From positions 93,251 to 157,250 of the forward strand of contig FR893154.1 in assembly GCA_000433355.1 (NCBI GenBank): a stretch of 64,000 nt of DNA, written 5' to 3'. Numbering within the stretch: position 1 is the stretch's first letter; each line of letters begins with the position of its first letter. This DNA comes from Alistipes sp. CAG:435. Lineage in GTDB: Bacteria > Bacteroidota > Bacteroidia > Bacteroidales > UBA932. The translations under genes and the position numbers were made by a program. Of this stretch, positions 43,731 to 52,760 are shown in pieces. The notes under the pieces were generated by a model. The model worked only from the letters and a program-made list of their open reading frames with translations. It was not told the DNA's origin and ran no database searches.

Positions 43731-44741
43731 TTATATGAAGCCGGAGCCAAGCACACGGTCAACGATCTTCAAGGGGAAGCCATAGCGGGTCGACAGGATA
43801 TTCCTCAGCGTAACGACTTGATTGGAATTGAGTTTCGCCAGCATTTCCTCTGCCGCTGAGCCGATGGATTTCCGCATCTCCTTCAGACAATAACCAGTGT
43901 TCCGCACTGGAGCAAGAACAGATTCGTCCAATCGCCCGATGGTGTCAGGGAACATCATCGGGCATATTCGTGCGACCGCGCTCCTGACCTCCCGATCATT
44001 GACAGGGTAGCGGACCGCTTCTCCCTGATTGGCGTTCAGGTCCGCCTTGTTCACCAGATAGGAAAGCGAGCCGATTGTCTTGATCACCGATTCCAGTCGC
44101 TTGGTCGTGATAAATGAGCCGAATGCCACCATCCCGTTGGCATAAAGTTTCCAGGATTGCGGAACCGGACGGCTTGTCCCGATAACTTTCGGTTTCTGCC
44201 ACGGAAGGATGTCGGCAATCCTTGGCCGCAAGACTGAGGAATAGCCTTCCGCGGCGAAATATTCAAGGATGGAACTCCAAGGATAGGAGAATGGGTTGTT
44301 CGTCTCGTGATGTTTTCGAGGATTGTTAAGGATGTAGCCCACAACATTCTTAAGGTATTCCTCAGAGTCCACCCTCCCTACCTTGACCCACACCCTGCTC
44401 ATCACTTTCGAAGTGCCGAAGCGGTGGGAATAGTACATACTGATTGTTTTCTTGAATCTTTCCGCACACCTGACCACATCGGTTCTCCGCCCCCAAGCCA
44501 ATGAGTGTAAATGGGTTGACACGAGCACAAGGATCGCGACCTCGATGTCTTCTCCGAATAGTTTGAAGGCCGCCGCGAACTTGTTCACCCCAGTTATGAA
44601 GGCTTTCTCATCCGGGAACAAGTCCACACCCTCCAGTCCTTGCGAGCAAATGTGGAACCATCCAGCCTCCTCTTGCTCTCTCACTGGCTCCTGCCCAGTT
44701 TTTCTTTCGTTCAAATCTTTCACCTCAACCATAAACGCCAC
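43731..44741 (-). CDS. REP-associated tyrosine transposase (IS200/IS605-like, RAYT)
   Basis: 336-residue Y1-type transposase-domain protein. The start (WFHICSQGLEGVDLF), the HUH motif STHLHSLAWG (His77, His79), and the catalytic-Tyr helix region ending in VVGYILNNPRKHH fit Bacteroidetes RAYT proteins. The start could be at 44741 or at the next Met (44732). The C-terminal part (about 200-336) has a helical domain with no clear relative. No IS ends flank it. REP-like hairpins lie immediately upstream (44843-45200), which is the usual RAYT arrangement. Confidence 0.85.
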   Translation of the reverse strand: MAFMVEVKDLNERKTGQEPVREQEEAGWFHICSQGLEGVDLFPDEKAFITGVNKFAAAFKLFGEDIEVAILVLVSTHLHSLAWGRRTDVVRCAERFKKTISMYYSHRFGTSKVMSRVWVKVGRVDSEEYLKNVVGYILNNPRKHHETNNPFSYPWSSILEYFAAEGYSSVLRPRIADILPWQKPKVIGTSRPVPQSWKLYANGMVAFGSFITTKRLESVIKTIGSLSYLVNKADLNANQGEAVRYPVNDREVRSAVARICPMMFPDTIGRLDESVLAPVRNTGYCLKEMRKSIGSAAEEMLAKLNSNQVVTLRNILSTRYGFPLKIVDRVLGSGFI

Positions 44742-44842
44742 ATTTTGTTTAAGTTAATATTCAAGGACGGAATTCCATCCCTTTTCCATCGGCAAGGTAC
44801 AAACAAATCAGCAAACTATCCAAATATTCCACGGCTAATTCA

Positions 44843-45200
44843 CACCTGGAACTGCAAATCATTGAATATCCGCCATTTCAGGTTCCAGGTGCGAAGGGGA
44901 ATCATGCACCTGGAAGAAAGGGAAGGCCACACGGAGGACTGGGACGTGGGGCGGGGCCTCGAGGTGCGACTTTTCTCACGCACCCGGAAGCGCAAGTGAC
45001 TGAACGACAGTGGAAACGGACTCCAGGTGCGAAGGGAATCGCGCACCAGGGAGAGTGGGATGGCCACTCAGAGGGCCAGTACGCGGGGTGGGGCTCCGAG
45101 GTGCGACTCTTCTCTCGCACCTGGAAGCGCAAGTGACTGGCCGACAGCGGGAACGGACTCCAGGGGCGAAGAGGAATCACGCACCAGGAAGAGAGGGATG
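44843..45200. repeat. REP/BIME-like hairpin array next to the RAYT gene
   Basis: A unit of about 137-138 bp occurs twice in full (from 44885 and from 45023) and once in part (from 45160). Each unit carries two REP-like palindromes of the form CCAGGTGCG...CGCACCTGG: at 44885-44913, 44963-44984, 45023-45050, 45100-45122 and 45160-45187. An outer inverted repeat CACCTGGAAC / GTTCCAGGTG (44843-44852, 44882-44891) adjoins it. REPs recognised by RAYT proteins have this kind of short imperfect hairpin. Confidence 0.85.
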
Positions 45201-45550
45201 ACAAGGGCTACGGGGAAGGGGGAAAAAATATGAAAAAGATGCGGAAGAAATAAACGTGACAAGGAAATGGCCAGGGGAGGGGACAGGAAATCAACAGATG
45301 AAAGTTGAGCAATCGATTTCGTTAATATTATTAAACAAAATTTAACCGCAGCTTATCATTTCCGAAGAAAACCTCTTGTATATTTACAAAATGATACTTT
45401 ACTTTGCATAATGAATAAATATTCCATAGGCTTAATCTGGAGGTTGAGACAAACATCCTAAGATTGACCGAGCTTTGGGACAAAAGAGGTAGAAAGTGGA
45501 GACATCAGCTGGGATAAATACCAGGAGCAGGCTAAATTGACTGGGCTTTT

Positions 45551-45914
45551 GAACAGAAGAGAAAGAAAGAGGTGAAAGGAGCAGAAAAAGCCAGAAGACG
45601 GAAGATGGGAAGGGAGCAAAAGGGGCAAAAAGCGAGAGAAGCGGAAGAGACGAAAGGAGCGGCAGAAAAAGAGGGGAAAAGAGGTGGAAGAAACGGTAGA
45701 AACGACAAAGGCAAAAGAAAAAAAGGAAGCAGAGAAGACAGAAGAGACGGAAGAAGTGGATGAGAAAACAGAGGAAAAGGAGGATAAGAGGCAAGAGAGA
45801 GAGTGGAGAGCGACAAAGGCAAAAGAAAAGAAAAGAAGAGGAAGAAGCTGAGGAGACAGAAAAGGCGGAAGAGATGAAAAAGCGGAAGAGACGGAAGAGA
45901 AAAGAAGAGAAAGT
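45551..45914 (+). repeat. Polypurine tract upstream of susC
   Basis: About 360 bp that is mostly A and G on the plus strand, with scattered C and T. It includes a 19-nt direct repeat (CGACAAAGGCAAAAGAAAA at 45703-45721 and 45811-45829) and frequent GGAAGAGACGG-like units. A tract of this length can be a flexible unstructured mRNA leader or a triplex-forming site. Coding for a low-complexity peptide is unlikely. Confidence 0.75.
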
Positions 45915-45960
45915 ACACACACATTGACATACTACACAACAAAACCAATATTTTAAAATT

Positions 45961-48900
45961 ATGTTAAACAGAATCAAGTCTTCGATATTCAGAGGAATGG
46001 CGGCTGTTGTGGCTGCTGTCGCTCTGTTCGTATCGTTCTCTGCCGCGGCGGGTGCCCAGAACAGGGGCGGTTCCGTCAGCGGTACAGTCAAGGACGCCAA
46101 TGGTCCTGTCATCGGCGCGGCCGTTTTTGTCAAGGGTGGATCAACGGGTGAGACCACTGACATTGACGGAAAGTTCAAACTTAGCAACCTGAAAACCAAC
46201 GATGTGATCACCGTCTCCATCATCGGATACGAGACCAAGGAGATCGTCTGGAACGGCCAGGCCACACTCGACATCGTCATCCTCGAGGAAGCCACAGCTC
46301 TCAAGGGAGTCGTGGTGACGGCCATGGGTATGGTCCGCCAGTCGGAAAGCCTTACCTACGCTGCCGAGACAGTCGGCGGCAAGGATGTCAACGACATCAA
46401 GAGCATCAACATGATCAACTCCCTCCAGGGAAAGAGCGCCGGTCTGGTCATCACTCCTAACTCGACAGGAGCCGGCGGATCATCCAAGATCCTCTTCCGA
46501 GGCAACAAGTCCATCAACGGAAGCAACCAGCCTCTCATTGTTGTGGACGGTGTGCCTGTGATGCAGAACATCACCTCATCCCAGGTGGCCTCCAACTATG
46601 GTGGCGAGAGGGACGGCGGCGATGTGATGTCCACGATCAACCCTGACGACATCAAGTCCATCACCCTCCTTAAAGGTGCGTCAGCCGCAGCGCTTTACGG
46701 TGCCGTGGCCGCCAACGGCGCGATCATGATCACGACAAAGTCAGCGGCAGCAGGCAAGGTGAACGTCACCGTGTCCAGCAACACGACAGCAGAAAGCCCT
46801 ATGGTGCTTCCTAAGTTCCAGAACAACTACGGGATGTCGGACAACGGCACCTACAGCTGGGGCAGCAAGCTCTCCTCAAAGGCGCCGAACTATCTCAAGA
46901 AGTTCTTCCGCACAGGTTTCACGACCAACAACACATTCGCCGTGTCCGGCGGAAACGACTCTTTCGGAGCCTACTTCTCCTACGGCAATGTCTACTCAGA
47001 GGGCATGACTCCTGAGAATGAGTACAGAAGCCACAACTTCAACACCAAGGTCAACTTCACCGTCCTCGACAACATCAAGATAGAGGCCAGCGCGAAGCTC
47101 ACCAACCAGCACATCGAGAACCAGTCCGCATCGGGATTCCTCTGGAACCCTCTGACCGGCGCCTACCTCTTCCCGAGAGGCGAGGACTGGGATCACTACA
47201 AGAACAACTACGAGGTCTATGACGCCTCACGCAGCTGCTACGTCCAGAACTGGACCAACACGAAGCAACAGCAGTACAGCAACCCTTACTGGGTGCTCAA
47301 CCGCCAGAAGCCGGTCGTTGACCGCAACCGCTACGAGTTCGGCGGCAGCGTCAGATGGGACATCATCAAGGATCTCTACGTACAGGGCCGTCTCCGCTAC
47401 GAGAGGGGCGAGGAGCACTTTGTGCACAACGCCTACGCCTCCAGCACCGGTGACCTCTACCCTATGGGCAGAATGAAGGACAACCGCTACTTCAGCGACC
47501 AGATGTACGGCGATGTGCTCGTCGGCTACAACCACAACTGGAACGACACCTTCTCACTCTCCGTGACCGCCGGCTCCAGCTTCACCCACAGCAAGACCGG
47601 AAACGTGGATCTCTGGGCCGAGGGAACACAGTTCACAGCCCCTGGCAACGGTAACGTCTACTACCCTAACATATTCACCCCTAACAACTATTATGGGAAT
47701 ATGTCGTCTGTCGGAAAGGGTGGCCACTGGAACACCGAGAAGCGTCTTAACGCCGTGTTCGCTACCGCGCAGTTCGGCTACAAGGAAGGCCTCTTCATCG
47801 ATGTCACCGCCCGTAACGACTGGTCATCGGCTCTTGCCTTCACCGACAATGTGTCATTCTTCTATCCTTCAGTGGGAGCCAGCTTCCTTCTGAACAAGTT
47901 CGCCGACCTCGGCCCTGCCGTGGACCTCGTGAAGTTCCGCGCAAGCTACTCCATCGTGGGTAACGATGTCCCTGTCTACATGACCAACCTGCTCTACAGC
48001 CTTGGCTCACAGGGATCGATCTCCGCTCCGGACAGCGCTCCTTTCAGAACCCTCAAGCCTGAGATGACCCACTCCATCGAGGCCGGTTTCGACGGAGCCT
48101 TCTTCAACAACAGGCTCAACGTCTCCGCCACCTGGTACAAGACCAACACCAAGAACCAGTTCTTCTCCGTAGCCTCTCCTTACGAGTCCGGTCTGCGCAA
48201 CCGCTATGTGAACGCCGGTAATGTGGAGAACCAGGGTATCGAGATGACCGCCAGTTGGTACGAGCAGTTCAGCAACGACTTCAGCTGGGAGACAGGAGTG
48301 AACTTCTCCTACAACAACAACAAGATCGTGGAACTCGTGGACGAGCTTCCTAACGGCCTTACACTCTCCAACTTCGGAGGCGCCAAGATCATCCTCAAGG
48401 AAGGTGGTTCCTACGGTGACCTCTATGTACGCCAGATCCTCAGGGACGAGAGCGGCAAGATCAAGAAGAACGATGCCGGACAGCCGATCCTCGGCGACGA
48501 CAACAACGACCAGCTCAAGCATGTCGGCAACATGAACTCCAAGGTTTACGCCGGCTGGAGCAACTCATTCCGCTACAAGAACTTCAATCTCTCGATGCTC
48601 ATCGACGCGAGATTCGGCGGCAAGGTCATCTCCATGACCGAGGCCACGCTGGACGGCTGGGGAGTGTCACAGAGGTCAGGCGAGGCCCGCGACGCCGGCT
48701 CCATCACCGTTGACGGAGTCTCCTTCGATCCAAGGGCTTGGTACGAGACCACGGGAGCCAGCAACTTCAACTCTCCTTACGCCAACGAGAACTACGTCTA
48801 CAGCGCCACCAACGTCCGTCTGCGCGAGCTCAGCTTCGGCTACACATTCCGTAACCTCCTCGGCAACGGCAAGAACGTGACAGCATCCATCATCGGCCGC

Positions 48901-49038
48901 AACCTGTTCTTCTTCTACAAGGACGCACCTTGCGACCCTGATGTCTCAGCAGGTACAGGCAACGGCTGGCAGGGCATCGACATGTTCGCCCTCCCTACCT
49001 CACGCAGCTTCGGTCTGAACCTTAAACTCAACTTCTAA
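45961..49038 (+). CDS. SusC-family TonB-dependent receptor
   Basis: 1025-residue outer-membrane importer. A signal peptide is followed by a carboxypeptidase-regulatory-like domain (about 37-115; VSGTVKDANGPVIGAAVFVK and NVITVSIIGYETKEIVW-like strands), the plug (DVNDIKSINMINSLQGKSAG, QPLIVVDGVPV, IKSITLLKGASAAALYG) and a beta-barrel ending in FGLNLKLNF. Its SusD partner starts 14 nt downstream. No glycoside hydrolase, sulfatase or regulator of a PUL is adjacent, so the substrate cannot be inferred. A long polypurine leader precedes it. Confidence 0.95.
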   Translation: MLNRIKSSIFRGMAAVVAAVALFVSFSAAAGAQNRGGSVSGTVKDANGPVIGAAVFVKGGSTGETTDIDGKFKLSNLKTNDVITVSIIGYETKEIVWNGQATLDIVILEEATALKGVVVTAMGMVRQSESLTYAAETVGGKDVNDIKSINMINSLQGKSAGLVITPNSTGAGGSSKILFRGNKSINGSNQPLIVVDGVPVMQNITSSQVASNYGGERDGGDVMSTINPDDIKSITLLKGASAAALYGAVAANGAIMITTKSAAAGKVNVTVSSNTTAESPMVLPKFQNNYGMSDNGTYSWGSKLSSKAPNYLKKFFRTGFTTNNTFAVSGGNDSFGAYFSYGNVYSEGMTPENEYRSHNFNTKVNFTVLDNIKIEASAKLTNQHIENQSASGFLWNPLTGAYLFPRGEDWDHYKNNYEVYDASRSCYVQNWTNTKQQQYSNPYWVLNRQKPVVDRNRYEFGGSVRWDIIKDLYVQGRLRYERGEEHFVHNAYASSTGDLYPMGRMKDNRYFSDQMYGDVLVGYNHNWNDTFSLSVTAGSSFTHSKTGNVDLWAEGTQFTAPGNGNVYYPNIFTPNNYYGNMSSVGKGGHWNTEKRLNAVFATAQFGYKEGLFIDVTARNDWSSALAFTDNVSFFYPSVGASFLLNKFADLGPAVDLVKFRASYSIVGNDVPVYMTNLLYSLGSQGSISAPDSAPFRTLKPEMTHSIEAGFDGAFFNNRLNVSATWYKTNTKNQFFSVASPYESGLRNRYVNAGNVENQGIEMTASWYEQFSNDFSWETGVNFSYNNNKIVELVDELPNGLTLSNFGGAKIILKEGGSYGDLYVRQILRDESGKIKKNDAGQPILGDDNNDQLKHVGNMNSKVYAGWSNSFRYKNFNLSMLIDARFGGKVISMTEATLDGWGVSQRSGEARDAGSITVDGVSFDPRAWYETTGASNFNSPYANENYVYSATNVRLRELSFGYTFRNLLGNGKNVTASIIGRNLFFFYKDAPCDPDVSAGTGNGWQGIDMFALPTSRSFGLNLKLNF

Positions 49039-49052
49039 AAATTTCCAAGACA

Positions 49053-50723
49053 ATGAAAAATATTTTAAAATATTCAGTAGCGGCCTTGTTCGGACTCGGA
49101 ATCGTAGCCTGCACAGGCGACTTCGAGAAGATGAACACAAGCGATGTCCAGGTGAACCCGGGCGATCTTCCCCTCTCATCCCAGTGCGCTGAGCCGATGC
49201 AGTACTGTTACCCTCCTCAGCAGAACATGTTCCAGTTCTGGACAAACCTCACCGTGGATTTCTACAGCGGTTACTTCATGACCCCTAACGGAAACTTCAC
49301 CAACGGTGACATGGGCGAGAACAGAGGACACTCGGGCGGTATGTACGAGAACCACTACCTCCACGTGTTCAACAACACAAGGCGACTGATCGCCACCCTT
49401 GACGGCAAGAACCAGCCAGCCCTCGCCGGCGTGATGAGAATCGTACAGGCCTACAGCCTTATGATGACCACCGACGTGTACGGCCCTCTCGCCCACAGCT
49501 CCATCCTGTCCGGTGAATATGAGTCATACTTCCCGTTTGACAGCCAGCAGCAGCTCTACCAGACAATGCTTGACGACACTCAGAAGGCATTGGACGCCTT
49601 CAACAAGCCTACAGATGACGAAAAGGCCGGACTCGGCACATTCGACATCTGGTGCGGCGGCGACTTCGAGATGTGGAAGAAGGTGGCCAACACGATGAGA
49701 CTCCGTATTGCCCTGCGTCTTTCCAAGAGAGCGGACGAGATGAAGGCCGCGGGCTACGACCTTCCTGCGATCGCCAAGGCGGCAGCGGGCAACACCCTCG
49801 CCAACGGCGGCAAGGACATCATGATCGACAAGAGTCTCGAGAACGAGCTTTGGCTTATGTTCGCTTGGGGAGACTGCGGATTCAACGCCAACCTCGTGAC
49901 ATTGATGTCAGGTCTCAAGGATCCTCGCCAGCCTCTGTACATGGCGAAGAACCAGGACAAGTTCACCACCTCCGACGGAAAGGAAGTAGCGAAGGGAACC
50001 GGCTACTACGGCATCAGGTTCGCCAGCGGTCTGCCAGGCAAGCCGAACGACTGGGGCAAGCTCTCCGGTTGGGTAGACGGCAGCAACAGCAAGGGCATCT
50101 ACAGCGCTCCGCTTCCGATCTTCAAGCAGGCCGAGTCCTACTTCCTCCTCGCCGAGGCCGCCCTCAGGGGCTGGACATCCGGCGACGTGAAGTCCCTCTA
50201 CGAGGAAGGCATCAGAACCTCTATGGCCAATGAGCTTGCCTACAAGGGCAAGTACGCCGAGATCGCGGAATATGCGAAAGGCGCTGTCGAGAAGTACATC
50301 AGCGGAACCGACACGCAGGTTGATTTCGTCGATCCTTTCGATCCGAAACTCAACACCAAAGCCCTCAACAAGCTGGGCGTGAAGTGGGACAACAATGCCT
50401 CCAACGAGGACAAGCTCGCCCGCATCATGACCCAGAAGTACATCGCGCTCTTCCCTCTCTCAACCGAAGCCTGGGCCGAGCAGAGGCGTACCGGCTATCC
50501 GGTTCTCTTCCCTGCCTACGTCAACGAGAGCAACGGAGCCGTCACCACAGAGGAAGGCGTACGGCGCCAGATCTACAGCAGCAATGCCGGTGACACCAAC
50601 GCCGAGGGTCTCAAGACCGGTATCGAGCTCCTCAACAAGGAGAACTCCAGCAAGACCGGCCACTCCGGCGACCAGGGCGGAACCCGCGTATGGTGGGACA
50701 ACGCCGACAAGGGGAATTTCTAA
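49053..50723 (+). CDS. SusD/RagB-family surface lipoprotein
   Basis: 556 residues with a lipobox GIVAC (Cys20). The helical TPR-like SusD fold is shown by VMRIVQAYSLMMTTDVYGPL, QLYQTMLDDTQKALDAFN and MWKKVANTMRLRIALRLSKRA, with a C-terminal YIALFPLSTEAWAEQRRTGYPV. It caps the preceding SusC receptor and captures substrate, probably glycan or peptide. A strong terminator lies just after the stop. Confidence 0.95.
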   Translation: MKNILKYSVAALFGLGIVACTGDFEKMNTSDVQVNPGDLPLSSQCAEPMQYCYPPQQNMFQFWTNLTVDFYSGYFMTPNGNFTNGDMGENRGHSGGMYENHYLHVFNNTRRLIATLDGKNQPALAGVMRIVQAYSLMMTTDVYGPLAHSSILSGEYESYFPFDSQQQLYQTMLDDTQKALDAFNKPTDDEKAGLGTFDIWCGGDFEMWKKVANTMRLRIALRLSKRADEMKAAGYDLPAIAKAAAGNTLANGGKDIMIDKSLENELWLMFAWGDCGFNANLVTLMSGLKDPRQPLYMAKNQDKFTTSDGKEVAKGTGYYGIRFASGLPGKPNDWGKLSGWVDGSNSKGIYSAPLPIFKQAESYFLLAEAALRGWTSGDVKSLYEEGIRTSMANELAYKGKYAEIAEYAKGAVEKYISGTDTQVDFVDPFDPKLNTKALNKLGVKWDNNASNEDKLARIMTQKYIALFPLSTEAWAEQRRTGYPVLFPAYVNESNGAVTTEEGVRRQIYSSNAGDTNAEGLKTGIELLNKENSSKTGHSGDQGGTRVWWDNADKGNF

Positions 50724-50746
50724 GATATTCACGAATATACCAACGA

Positions 50747-50775
50747 AGGGACCGGCCGATCGACCGGTCCCTTTT
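50747..50775 (+). terminator. Terminator of the SusCD operon
   Basis: GGGACCGG / CCGGTCCC hairpin (50748-50755, 50764-50771) followed by TTTT. Confidence 0.88.
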
Positions 50776-50896
50776 CTGTCCCCGACCACTTCTCCGCGAA
50801 GATCTTTCCTTCAGACTCATTATAAACTTTGTCATTTGTCGCCGAAATGAAAAAACGGCCCTGAAAGCGTCCGTACAACGGTTGTTGAAATCATTG

Positions 50897-50948
50897 TGGA
50901 AAATTTTGGAAATAGGTGGAATAAAATGGAAAAATATTCCTAACTTTG
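50897..50948 (+). promoter_or_regulatory. MraZ operator (four TGGA repeats, 10-bp spacing) and dcw promoter
   Basis: TGGAAA occurs at 50897 and 50907, TGGAAT at 50917 and TGGAAA at 50927, exactly one helical turn apart. TAACTTTG (50941-50948) is the -7 element. Direct repeats at 10-bp spacing just before mraZ are the known form of the MraZ autoregulatory site. Confidence 0.88.
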
Positions 50949-50974
50949 TAACCAAGCGTGAAAGACGAAAACTT

Positions 50975-51427
50975 ATGATCACATTCATCGGAGAATATTC
51001 AGGCAAGATCGACGACAAAGGGAGAGTGGTTTTCCCTTCGCCGTTCAAGTCGTTGATGCCATCCGAGGGCGATCAGAGGTTTGTCATAAAGAAAGACATC
51101 TTCGAGGATTGCCTTGAGATGTACACCTTTGAGGAGTGGGAGCGCCAGTCCGAGGAGGTCAAGTCAAAGCTCAATTTCTTTAATCGTGCTCACGCCGCTT
51201 TCTGGAGGGAGTACATGCGCGACCGCGCGATCGTCGAACCGGACGCCAAGCTCGGACGCATTTCCATCCCCAAGAAGCTTTTGGAGTCAATTGGTGTAAC
51301 GAAAGAGGTAGTCTTCTCGGGCAACGATTACAAGATCGAGATCTGGGCCAAGGAGAGATTCGAGGCCAGCGGAATCTCAAACGAAGAATTCTTGAATATT
51401 GCCGGACAGCTGTCTCAGGAGAGATAG
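50975..51427 (+). CDS. mraZ: Transcriptional regulator MraZ
   Basis: 150-residue AbrB-fold regulator of the dcw cluster. The start is at MITFIGEYSGKIDDKGRVVF (50975); the frame is open further upstream but that stretch would cover the promoter and operator. Two SpoVT-AbrB domains are visible: the first with SGKIDDKGRVVFPSPFKSL, the second with VEPDAKLGRISIPKKLLESI. It binds the four direct repeats just upstream. It is the first gene of the dcw cluster, 12 nt before rsmH. Confidence 0.93.
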   Translation: MITFIGEYSGKIDDKGRVVFPSPFKSLMPSEGDQRFVIKKDIFEDCLEMYTFEEWERQSEEVKSKLNFFNRAHAAFWREYMRDRAIVEPDAKLGRISIPKKLLESIGVTKEVVFSGNDYKIEIWAKERFEASGISNEEFLNIAGQLSQER

Positions 51428-51439
51428 GAGGGTCACGCG

Positions 51440-52399
51440 ATGTCAGAATACCATACACCAGTGATGCTTGACGAGAGCATTTCCGCCCTTGTCACCAATC
51501 CGTCAGGAACATACGCCGATGTCACATTCGGGGGCGGTGGTCACACCGCCGAACTACTTTCACGCTTAAATGAAGACGGTCACGTCATCGCCTTCGATCG
51601 TGACAGCGACGCGATCAATAACAGGATAGACGACCCTCGCTTGACTATGGTGCGGGCCGATTTCCGGTTCATACACAATTTCGTGCTGAACGAGGCGCAC
51701 GAGACCGAAGACCAGACCCTTAAAGAAAAACTCACAGGCGGCCTGGACGGCATCCTCGCCGACCTCGGAGTGTCATCCCACCAGTTCGACACGGCGGAGA
51801 GAGGATTCTCCTTCCGCTACGACGCGCCATTGGACATGAGGATGAACCGCGAGGGCGGAAAGACGGCCGCGGACGTGGTCAATGAATATTCAGGAGAGGA
51901 TCTCGAAAGGATTCTCCGCATATACGGAGAGGTGGACAACGCCCGCAAGGTCGCCCAGCTGATCACTTCAGCAAGGGACAGAAATCCGATCGGAACCACC
52001 GGCGAGCTCGATGAGGCCATCAAGGCCGCCCTTCCGAAATTCGCTGAGCACAAGTACCTTGCGAAGGTCTATCAGGCTCTCAGGATCGAGGTGAACCACG
52101 AGATGCGATCTCTGGAGAAATTCCTCGAAGGCGCGGCCGACACCCTCAGACCTGGCGGAAGGCTGGTAGTGATCACCTACCACTCCCTTGAGGACCGGAT
52201 GATGAAGAACTTCATAAAGACCGGCAGCGCCGACGGCAAGGAGGAAAAGGACATGTTCGGGAATATTCATGCCCCGCTGAAGGCGGTGAACCGCAAGCCG
52301 ATCCTGCCTCAAGAGGAAGAGATAGCCTCAAACACGAGGGCAAGGAGCGCGAAGCTGAGAGTGGCGGAAAAAGTTGAGGATGGAGGAAAACGAGTATGA
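51440..52399 (+). CDS. rsmH: 16S rRNA C1402 N4-methyltransferase
   Basis: 319-residue RsmH (MraW). It binds SAM through DVTFGGGGHTAELLSRL and IAFDRDSDAI. The rest has GILADLGVSSHQFDTAERGF, then FRYDAPLDMRMN and TLRPGGRLVVITYHSLEDR, all characteristic of the family. It methylates the ribosomal P-site. It overlaps ftsL by 4 nt. Confidence 0.95.
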   Translation: MSEYHTPVMLDESISALVTNPSGTYADVTFGGGGHTAELLSRLNEDGHVIAFDRDSDAINNRIDDPRLTMVRADFRFIHNFVLNEAHETEDQTLKEKLTGGLDGILADLGVSSHQFDTAERGFSFRYDAPLDMRMNREGGKTAADVVNEYSGEDLERILRIYGEVDNARKVAQLITSARDRNPIGTTGELDEAIKAALPKFAEHKYLAKVYQALRIEVNHEMRSLEKFLEGAADTLRPGGRLVVITYHSLEDRMMKNFIKTGSADGKEEKDMFGNIHAPLKAVNRKPILPQEEEIASNTRARSAKLRVAEKVEDGGKRV

Positions 52400-52752
52400 C
52401 AAAGTTGAGGAAATGGAAGCTTTCCGACATCGGGAAAGGGTTGGTCAACGCCTTTTTGGCCATTCTTCAGGGCAAATTGCTGCTGAAGCTTAACGCGACA
52501 CGTTATTTCATACACATCCTATACACGTTCTTCATCTTCTGGATCAGCATCTGGCTGAGCCTTAAGATCGAGAAGACTCTCACCAAGGTTGAGGACAACC
52601 GTAGGATTCTCTCCGACATCGAGATATATCGCGCGCAGAAAACAGTCGAACTCGCAGGTTACTCCAGACTCCGCACCGTACAGGATATGCTCAAGGACGC
52701 AGGCTCGAATCTGGACGTACCTACAAAGCCGGCCGACAGAATCAAGAAATAA
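52396..52752 (+). CDS. ftsL: FtsL-like cell division protein
   Basis: 118 residues with one transmembrane segment (about 36-56; FIHILYTFFIFWISIWLSLKI) and a short periplasmic coiled coil. Position between rsmH and ftsI and this single-pass topology identify it as FtsL although sequence is poorly conserved. Its partners in the divisome are FtsQ and FtsB-like proteins. The start codon overlaps the rsmH stop (ATGA). Confidence 0.75.
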   Translation: MTKLRKWKLSDIGKGLVNAFLAILQGKLLLKLNATRYFIHILYTFFIFWISIWLSLKIEKTLTKVEDNRRILSDIEIYRAQKTVELAGYSRLRTVQDMLKDAGSNLDVPTKPADRIKK

Positions 52753-52760
52753 AACGAACC

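Larger units (their letters stand above)
44742..45960. other. Long non-coding region: REP array then polypurine leader
   Basis: About 1.2 kb between the RAYT gene and SusC. 44843-45200 holds REP-like hairpins. 45300-45420 is AT-rich. 45551-45914 is a polypurine tract. Open frames on either strand here are low-complexity by-products. Confidence 0.7.

Noticed and set aside
44885..45200. CRISPR array
   Set aside because: Repeats are 137-138 bp with internal hairpins, without regular short repeats and unique spacers, and no cas genes are near.
45432..46325. Minus-strand open frame of 297 codons
   Set aside because: It is the complement of the polypurine tract and of the susC start; the Ser/Phe/Leu-rich product is a by-product of low-complexity sequence.
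50690..50974. Upstream extension of the mraZ frame
   Set aside because: Covers the terminator of the SusCD operon, the MraZ operator and the promoter; MraZ homology begins at 50975.
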